The notes under the pieces: generated by a model
What the model saw: only the letters and a program-made list of their open reading frames with translations
What the model was told of the DNA's origin: nothing
The model's database searches: none
Assembly: GCA_026990725.1 (NCBI GenBank)
Contig: JALXCX010000216.1
Span: 1-6,067, forward strand
Direction: 5' to 3'
DNA length: 6,067 nt
Origin: Desulfobulbaceae bacterium
GTDB lineage: Bacteria > Desulfobacterota > Desulfobulbia > Desulfobulbales > Desulfobulbaceae
Shown here: positions 1 through 4,352 of the stretch, piece after piece
Numbering within the stretch: position 1 is the first letter of the stretch
How the letters are laid out: each line of letters starts with the position of its first letter
Position numbers and translations under genes: made by a program

Positions 1-975
1 GGCATTGAGCTTGAGCCACCATTTAAACGAATGCAATACGATGAGGCCATGGCCAGATTTGGTACTGACCGTCCGGATACCCGTTTTGGTTTTGAACTGA
101 TTGATTTAACCGAAACCCTTCGTGGCTGCGGCTTTAAGGTCTTTCATTCAATTATTGACAAAGGCGGATCGGTAAAAGCCATAAACGCCAAGGGATGTGC
201 AAATTTTTCCCGCAAAGACCTGGACAACCTGACAGAATATGCCGGACGCTTCGGGGCGAAAGGGATGGCCTGGATCAAAATAAAGGAAGACCAGTGGCAG
301 TCACCCATTACCAAATTTTTCAGCGAAGAAGAAATTGCGGCCATGGGGGAAACTCTTGAGGCTGAACCGGGCGATCTTATTCTCTTTGGTGCAGACGATA
401 CAACAGTTGTCAACCAGGTCCTGGCTGAGCTTCGCCTTGAACTGGCGCGCAGATTACAGCTTGTTGACCGAGACGACTTTAACTTCCTGTGGATTACAGA
501 TTTTCCCCTGGTCGAGTTTGATGCGGACCGGAAACGATTCACCGCGGTCCACCACCCGTTTACAGCTCCTTTTGACGACCAGATTGACCTGCTGGAATCA
601 GATCCGGGTCAAGTAAAAAGCCGAGCCTATGACCTTGTATTAAACGGCAATGAAATTGGCGGCGGCTCTATTCGTATTCACAACCCTGAAGTGCAGAAAA
701 AAGTCCTCAAAACCCTGGGAATAGACAAAGAAGAAGCAGAAGATAAATTTGGTTTTCTTCTCCAGGCACTGAAATTCGGGACACCGCCCCATGGCGGCAT
801 TGCCTTTGGCGTCGACAGGCTACTTATGCTCCTCACCGGATCAGAATCCATCCGTGATGTCATCGCCTTTCCGAAAACGCAGAAAGCAACCTGTCCTCTG
901 ACGGAAGCTCCGGCCTCTGTGGCAAGAAAACAACTCACAGAACTGCACCTCAGGCCTGATTGGAAAGAAGAATAA
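1..975 (+). CDS. aspS: Aspartyl-tRNA synthetase, C-terminal part (5' end outside window)
   Basis: Class II aminoacyl-tRNA synthetase that charges tRNA-Asp (or Asp and Asn tRNAs in non-discriminating forms) in the cytoplasm. The frame is open from base 1 to the TAA at 973-975, giving 324 visible residues. Bacterial AspRS is usually about 590 residues, so the anticodon-binding OB fold and class II motifs 1 and 2 lie upstream. Visible family blocks include FGTDRPDTRFG (20-30), which leads into the GAD insertion domain; the LWITDFPLVEFD and HHPFTAP blocks; GGGSIRIHNPEVQ (220-232); and motif 3, GGIAFGVDRLLMLLTG (265-280), with the ATP-binding Arg at 273. The end matches the conserved IRDVIAFPKTQKATCPLTEAPASV stretch followed by a short polar tail. 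The ATG at 31 is internal, because coding similarity continues upstream (GIELEPPFKR). A hairpin terminator follows after about 30 nt. No defect is visible. Confidence 0.97.
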   Translation, partial: GIELEPPFKRMQYDEAMARFGTDRPDTRFGFELIDLTETLRGCGFKVFHSIIDKGGSVKAINAKGCANFSRKDLDNLTEYAGRFGAKGMAWIKIKEDQWQSPITKFFSEEEIAAMGETLEAEPGDLILFGADDTTVVNQVLAELRLELARRLQLVDRDDFNFLWITDFPLVEFDADRKRFTAVHHPFTAPFDDQIDLLESDPGQVKSRAYDLVLNGNEIGGGSIRIHNPEVQKKVLKTLGIDKEEAEDKFGFLLQALKFGTPPHGGIAFGVDRLLMLLTGSESIRDVIAFPKTQKATCPLTEAPASVARKQLTELHLRPDWKEE

Positions 976-998
976 GCTGGCAAGCCCCAGGCCAACCC

Positions 999-1038
999 AA
1001 AAAAAAAGCCCGGTCAGAAAAACATCTGACCGGGCTTT
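999..1038. terminator. Bidirectional rho-independent terminator between aspS and the Sec-rhodanese gene
   Basis: A perfect 14-bp stem pairs 1005-1018 with 1025-1038 (core GCCCGGTCAGA / TCTGACCGGGC) around a 6-nt loop (AAAACA). On the left is a run of nine A at 999-1007, which becomes T9 directly after the stem for minus-strand transcripts. On the + strand the tail is only TTTGT. The element lies 23 nt past the aspS stop and 58 nt past the TAG of the minus-strand rhodanese gene. It therefore fits a shared terminator for convergent units and should be stronger for the minus strand. Bases 1039-1096 hold nothing else I can recognise. Confidence 0.9.
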
Positions 1039-1096
1039 GTAACTCTAAAAGACAAACAGAGATTCCTCTGTAAATTCCGCTGGTTTCTGACGCTGT

Positions 1097-2005
1097 CTAC
1101 ATGTTACCATACGCCTGGGAACCAATGACGCTAAAAGCGCCCTTGTCCAGAAAATAATAATGCTTTATTCCCGCAGCTTCGAGTTGATACATCAACCATC
1201 TGACCTGTTTGCCTACCTGGTCAACAATCAACAGAGTCTGATTTTTATAGCGTTTATTCCCTATGACATGCCTCTGCAGCATATCAAAAGATTGAGACAT
1301 GATCTTTCGCTTGCCCAGTGCCGCGAGAAATTTTTTATTCTCAGCACGAAATTTCTCCAACTGTTCTATCGATACCCCATCCAGAGCCTCCTCATCAGAC
1401 TGACTCATAAAACCTTTCTGGACAGAATCACGGGTGTCAATAATTTTTACTCCTCGCTCGCCAGCCTTCTTTTTAAAATCCTCCCATGACAGACATCTCT
1501 TTTTAAAATCCGCTTTCGGGATATATTTTATCTCTGACTCGGTGATTGTTTTACCCAATAAAATCGTCTTTTCCGGGTATTTTTCTGCCCAGCCGGGGAT
1601 CCCCAGATCAAAAGTATACGTATTGGAGATACCAGCCTTTTGGGCCCGAAGTTGTGCTTCATAAGCCTTGAAGCATGTAATACCGTTTCAGTAAAAAGCT
1701 GTTTTTTTACCAGGCGTGCTGGCAATCACTTTTTTTAATTCACTCTCAAAGTTCCGTTTTGTCACAGGAATATTTAAAGCTGAATCAATATGAATAGTAT
1801 CGTATTCCAGCTTGGAACGAACATCTATAATATTGACCTTTTTCTCTACATAATCCTTATAGAGCGCCTCAATTTCAATGGGCTGAACTTTTTTATATTT
1901 TGCTTTCTGCCGACCGGGAAACTCAACAGCATGCGCAGCAGGAAGCGCAAAGATAAAAAGCGCTCCCACTGTCAATAGAACACTTTGTTGAATATGCAAT
2001 TTCAT
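1097..2005 (-). CDS. Exported two-domain rhodanese-like selenoprotein, in-frame UGA read as Sec106
   Basis: Predicted periplasmic sulfurtransferase-fold protein of 302 residues (ATG 2005-2003, TAG 1099-1097), if the TGA at 1690-1688 is decoded as selenocysteine. Residues 1-26 form a signal peptide: basic start, hydrophobic core, cleavage near AAHA|VEF. Domain 1 (about 42-150) has the rhodanese DVRSKLEYDTIHIDSALNIP block, the active-site loop TAFY-U106-NGIT-C111-FKAYEA, and the closing LGIPGWAEKYP block. Rhodanese homologues carry the persulfide-forming Cys at the U position, in YCNGxxC-type loops. Domain 2 (about 170-295) repeats the fold (IIDTRDS; LLIVDQVGKQVRWLMYQL) but has Asp262 at the expected Cys position, so it is probably non-catalytic. 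No frame break or second stop occurs across 909 bp, and coding similarity continues on both sides of the TGA. A hairpin suited to bacterial SECIS follows it. No clear Shine-Dalgarno sequence precedes the ATG. The gene lies 65 nt after the binding-protein gene and may be co-transcribed. The alternative is a pseudogene with one nonsense change. The physiological substrate is unknown. Confidence 0.9.
1655..1675 (-). promoter_or_regulatory. Bacterial SECIS element (SelB-recruiting hairpin inside the coding region)
   Basis: In the mRNA, a perfect 7-bp stem pairs TGCTTCA (1675-1669) with TGAAGCA (1661-1655) around the 7-nt loop AGGCUUA (1668-1662). The stem begins 12 nt after the UGA and the loop begins 19 nt after it. 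Known bacterial SECIS elements have a small apical loop with a G among its first two bases, roughly 16-37 nt from the UGA. Here G is the second loop base (1667), followed by another G (1666). I see no continuous lower stem towards the UGA. Weaker 4-bp alternatives exist (GCUU/AAGC and GAAG/CUUC), but the 7-bp pairing should win. Actual SelB binding cannot be judged from sequence alone. Confidence 0.85.
1688..1690 (-). other. Selenocysteine codon (UGA, residue 106)
   Basis: The + strand reads TCA, so the mRNA reads UGA. It follows ...KKTAFY and precedes NGITCFKAYEAQ in the same frame. It replaces precisely the catalytic Cys of the rhodanese active-site loop, the classic position for Cys-to-Sec replacement in redox and sulfur-transfer enzymes. 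The second cysteine of the loop, Cys111, is kept five residues later and could form a selenenylsulfide with Sec106; that last point is inference. Confidence 0.9.
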
Positions 2006-2070
2006 AGAAAAACAGTCACTATAAAAATTTTATAAGGATCCTATCTGTTTACACGGCCTTCTGTGACGTA

Positions 2071-3279
2071 TCATTGGGCCAGGTTGTCGACGTAGGTGAA
2101 TCGTATTTTATTGTCTTGCTTGATAATGCCGGAGAGGTAGACAGAATCCATTCCACGGTGGTCATCGGGACCAAAGGTTATGTTGATGCCTCCGATATCA
2201 TAATCTGACATGATCTCCAGAGATTGACGAATTGAATCACTGTTAATGTTACCTTGAATAGATTCGAGGGATGCTTCCATGATTTTCGCAGCCAGATATC
2301 CTTCCAGGCTAACAAATCCAAAATCATGCCCTCCCAGGCTCTGCTGGTACTCTTTGACAACCGGTATTGAATCATCCCAAGGATTGGGAACCACCTGGCT
2401 GATGAATACATTGTCAGTTTTGCGAAGCCGTTTGGCAAGTCGTTTTGATCCAACAAAAGATATATTGATGACAGGTCCGTTGAATCCGCGTTCGCGTAAT
2501 TTGTTAATAGCTGCAGCACAGGGGGTGTAGGCACCGACAAAGATGACGGCTTCTGCTCTATTTCCCCAGACCTGACGCACGCCCATTCCCACAGCAACAG
2601 TGTTACGGCGGTAGTTGGGGATTTTTCTCCAGTAAGCCTGCCACTCCTTTTTTTCTGCATCGGCACCAGGAATTGCCGGTAGTTTGGGAAACACGGTAAT
2701 CCCGTCTATGAGTTTATCCGCCCGCATGGCCCCCTTAATACCGGCCAAGCCAAAGGCGTCACGTTGAACGAATAAAGCTACACGGCTGATATTGAGGTCG
2801 TTCTTCAGATGGCGCATCATGTTCTCGATTTCAGAGTTGTAGCTGCCACGGACAGAAAAAGAGTAAGGGTTTTTCTTGACATCACTCAGAAAAGAAGCCC
2901 CAGTGAATGCTCCAAAAAAAATAACCTTGTTCATTGTGGCCAGAGGTACAGCTACTTTGGATGTCGGTGTTCCCACATAGCCAAACAGGGCGGTTACCTT
3001 ATCACGGATGAAAGCCTTTGTATTGTTTCGGCAACGGTCGGGTTCATAGCCATCATCCTTGGCAATCAGCTGAATGGTCGAGGCATGGCGGGAGAAGTAG
3101 GCCTGCGCCCCTTTGTTCATCTCAGTTCCAAGAAATGCCGTTGGACCGGATAACGCACATGACTCACCTAACTTGATTTTCCCAATGGCGGGGCTAGGCA
3201 GAAAAAATCCGGTTAGTAATAGTAATATCAAGCCGTTGTAAAAACAATGTACATGCTTGTTGATCGTGGTGTGTATCAT
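2071..3279 (-). CDS. Periplasmic substrate-binding protein, type 1 fold (Leu/Ile/Val-binding-like, Peripla_BP_6)
   Basis: A 402-residue exported solute-binding protein. Residues 1-33 form a signal peptide: N-terminal basic/His stretch, hydrophobic LILLLLTGFFLPSP, likely cut after AIG. The mature start KIKLGESCALSGPTAFLGTE (34-53), followed by MNKGAQAYF, is the hallmark opening of ABC-type branched-chain amino acid/amide binding proteins. VTALFGYVGTPTSKVAVPLA (95-114) and SFSVRGSYNSEIENMM (140-155) are further family blocks, as is RVALFVQRDAFGLAGIKG (166-183). AVIFVGAYTPCAAAINKLRERGF (244-266) belongs to the second lobe. Cysteines are at 12, 41, 83 and 254. The ATG at 3279 is supported by AAGGG (3291-3287) seven nt upstream; the stop is TGA at 2073-2071. 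No permease or ATPase gene is adjacent. It lies between a chemoreceptor pair and a rhodanese gene, so it may present a ligand to a receptor instead of a transporter. The ligand cannot be named. Confidence 0.9.
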   Translation of the reverse strand: MIHTTINKHVHCFYNGLILLLLTGFFLPSPAIGKIKLGESCALSGPTAFLGTEMNKGAQAYFSRHASTIQLIAKDDGYEPDRCRNNTKAFIRDKVTALFGYVGTPTSKVAVPLATMNKVIFFGAFTGASFLSDVKKNPYSFSVRGSYNSEIENMMRHLKNDLNISRVALFVQRDAFGLAGIKGAMRADKLIDGITVFPKLPAIPGADAEKKEWQAYWRKIPNYRRNTVAVGMGVRQVWGNRAEAVIFVGAYTPCAAAINKLRERGFNGPVINISFVGSKRLAKRLRKTDNVFISQVVPNPWDDSIPVVKEYQQSLGGHDFGFVSLEGYLAAKIMEASLESIQGNINSDSIRQSLEIMSDYDIGGINITFGPDDHRGMDSVYLSGIIKQDNKIRFTYVDNLAQ

Positions 3280-3286
3280 GTTTATA

Positions 3287-3291
3287 CCCTT
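3287..3291 (-). promoter_or_regulatory. Ribosome binding site of the binding-protein gene
   Basis: The mRNA reads AAGGG, then TATAAAC, then ATG. The seven-nt spacer is near optimal and fixes the start of the gene at 3279. Confidence 0.7.
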
Positions 3292-3331
3292 GCTGTAGTG
3301 TTGAATCTAGATCGGAGACATGCAGCCCGGA

Positions 3332-3347
3332 AGGCATGTGGCTTGCA
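3332..3347 (+). promoter_or_regulatory. Sigma-54-like promoter motif on the + strand
   Basis: The sequence AGGCATG-TGGC-TTGCA matches the sigma-54 consensus TGGCAYG-N4-TTGCW at all but the first base. The invariant GG (3333-3334) and GC (3345-3346) have the required 10-bp spacing, which predicts a transcription start near 3358. No + strand gene of normal size lies downstream, so the motif may be chance or may drive a small RNA. It lies in the gap between two minus-strand genes. I see no enhancer-binding-protein site I can name. Confidence 0.35.
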
Positions 3348-3349
3348 GA

Positions 3350-3364
3350 AATCATTTAATGATT
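3350..3364. repeat. Small palindrome AATCATT-T-AATGATT
   Basis: Two perfect 7-bp arms are separated by one base, in the gap upstream of the binding-protein gene (71 bp before its start). It could be an operator for a dimeric regulator, and it also overlaps the start point predicted from the adjacent sigma-54-like motif. No known regulator consensus is recognised, and AT-rich palindromes of this size occur by chance. Confidence 0.3.
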
Positions 3365-3448
3365 CTTCTTATGGCTGAAAAACTAATTTCTTCCGTAACC
3401 ATGTATTCTTATTAAAGATTTTGCCATCACAGAACCTTCCTTTTTCTC

Positions 3449-3493
3449 AAGATGGCGGCACATTCCTTATACAAAGGAATGTGCCGCCATCTT
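3449..3493. repeat. Perfect inverted repeat, 20-bp arms and 5-nt loop (possible terminator)
   Basis: Arms at 3449-3468 and 3474-3493 are exactly complementary, with GC-rich cores GATGGCGGCAC and GTGCCGCCATC, around the loop ATACA. The element starts 14 nt after the stop of the PilJ_N-like gene, where a terminator for the chemoreceptor operon would be expected. However, neither strand has a T tract after the stem: the minus-strand tail begins GAGAAAAAGG and the + strand tail CTCATGT. It may be a terminator lacking a U tract, a transcript-stabilising hairpin, or a copy of a dispersed palindromic repeat. The rest of the 3280-3507 gap shows only the sites listed separately; I found no convincing sigma-70 promoter for the binding-protein gene. 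Confidence 0.85.
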
Positions 3494-3507
3494 CTCATGT
3501 AAACGTC

Positions 3508-4296
3508 TTATTTACCTGCCGCATAGAGTTTTGTAGCCTCATCCATCACTTTTAAAATGATATCAGAATTCCTCTGCACGACCTCTGGCGTCAGTTTTTT
3601 AGCTTTTTCACTCACCGCTTTATCAAACCACCGAAACGATTTAGCAGCCTCTTTCAGCTTTTTTCTTATCTCAGGTGTTGTTTTACCAGAAAGAAGCAAA
3701 TAGTTCTGAGTACTCTTGTACTCATCAACAACGGTACGAAATTGATCAAAAAACCCCTCACCTTGCACACCCCAGGAATAAAGCATATACAGGGCAGCCA
3801 TCCGCTGGGACAGCATACGTTGTCGGCCTGATTTATTCACGATTTCACTAAGTTGAGCCCCTGATGCCTGAGACAGCAAAACTGTCGCATCATTGCTTTT
3901 TTTAAGCAATTCCTCAAGATTGCCCTTAAGAAGCAAAGCACTCTCCTGCCGGGGAGCCTTTGAAACCAGCTCCTTCGCGGGAACCCATATTTTTTGCACA
4001 GCAGCAAAACTTGCCGTGACATCTGCGTTAATTGAATATGCGGACAACTGCTGCAACTGCTTATCAAAGCGTGCAACAGTATCAACAAGATCCTGAGCAG
4101 GATTACGGTACGTGACCTTGAGCCCCACCAAGGCATAATCTCTTAACATCCGCTGAGTTAACATGCGTTGACTCCCGGCCATGTCAACCATATCCTGAAT
4201 CCCTGCCTTCCCTTCGTCGGCAGACAGACTCAGCCCGGGATGTAAAAAACACAACATAATAAAGAAAAATATCAGACCTGATGATGCACGATGCAT
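3508..4296 (-). CDS. Exported protein with tandem PilJ N-terminal-type (type IV pili chemoreceptor) motifs
   Basis: A 262-residue protein, probably periplasmic. Residues 1-26 form a signal peptide (MHRASSG, then LIFFFIMLCFLHPGLSL, cut near LSLSA|DEG). The remainder looks all-helical and contains two copies of the PilJ-N signature: MAGSQRMLTQRML (39-51) and VNKSGRQRMLSQRMA (153-167). The signature, an Asn/Ala-x-Gly-x-x-Arg-Met helix, resembles the sensor-helix P-box of nitrate sensors and is known from the extracellular part of PilJ-type receptors. No HAMP, kinase or methyl-accepting domain is attached. I chose the ATG at 4296 because GAGAGGGG (4307-4300) precedes it closely. A longer frame opening at TTG 4341 lacks such a site and would bury the signal peptide. 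The gene follows the chemoreceptor gene by 56 nt and is very likely in the same operon, so the product may be an accessory sensor. The ligand is unknown. Confidence 0.85.
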   Translation of the reverse strand: MHRASSGLIFFFIMLCFLHPGLSLSADEGKAGIQDMVDMAGSQRMLTQRMLRDYALVGLKVTYRNPAQDLVDTVARFDKQLQQLSAYSINADVTASFAAVQKIWVPAKELVSKAPRQESALLLKGNLEELLKKSNDATVLLSQASGAQLSEIVNKSGRQRMLSQRMAALYMLYSWGVQGEGFFDQFRTVVDEYKSTQNYLLLSGKTTPEIRKKLKEAAKSFRWFDKAVSEKAKKLTPEVVQRNSDIILKVMDEATKLYAAGK

Positions 4297-4299
4297 AAA

Positions 4300-4307
4300 C
4301 CCCTCTC
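4300..4307 (-). promoter_or_regulatory. Ribosome binding site that decides the PilJ_N-like start
   Basis: The mRNA reads GAGAGGGG-TTT-ATG; the GAGAGG core lies five nt from the start codon. It supports initiation at 4296 instead of the upstream TTG at 4341. Confidence 0.7.
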
Positions 4308-4352
4308 GATTACATATTCCTGAAAGAATTTTCACTGACAAAGTCTTGCGAC

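Noticed and set aside
144..995. Open frames on the opposite strand and in other frames of aspS, and similar ones within the other genes
   Set aside because: They overlap clearly coding frames, lack ribosome binding sites and show no recognisable protein features.
1097..1558. Independent ORF starting at TTG 1558
   Set aside because: Coding similarity (rhodanese closing block GIPGWAEKYP) continues upstream of the TTG in the same frame back to the TGA, so the TTG is an internal Leu codon (residue 150).
1097..2005. Rhodanese gene as a pseudogene or as two separate genes
   Set aside because: The frame is continuous apart from one TGA, both sides match rhodanese landmarks, the TGA lies exactly on the catalytic Cys and a SECIS-like hairpin follows. 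A random nonsense mutation would be unlikely to meet all these conditions. It cannot be fully excluded without the genome's sel genes.
2020..2034. AT palindrome TATAAAA-A-TTTTATA just upstream of the rhodanese gene
   Set aside because: It could serve as a -10 region or operator, but low complexity makes it expected by chance, and I could not find a matching -35 element.
3319..3338. CATGC...GCATG hairpin in the leader of the binding-protein gene
   Set aside because: Only 5 bp with a 10-nt loop; too weak to support as a riboswitch or attenuator.
3371..3415. 14-codon + strand ORF (MAEKLISSVTMYSY) downstream of the sigma-54-like motif
   Set aside because: It has no ribosome binding site and is short enough to arise by chance.
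3508..4341. Longer PilJ_N-like protein starting at TTG 4341
   Set aside because: It would add 15 residues before an otherwise standard signal peptide, uses a rare start and has no Shine-Dalgarno site; the ATG at 4296 has a strong one.
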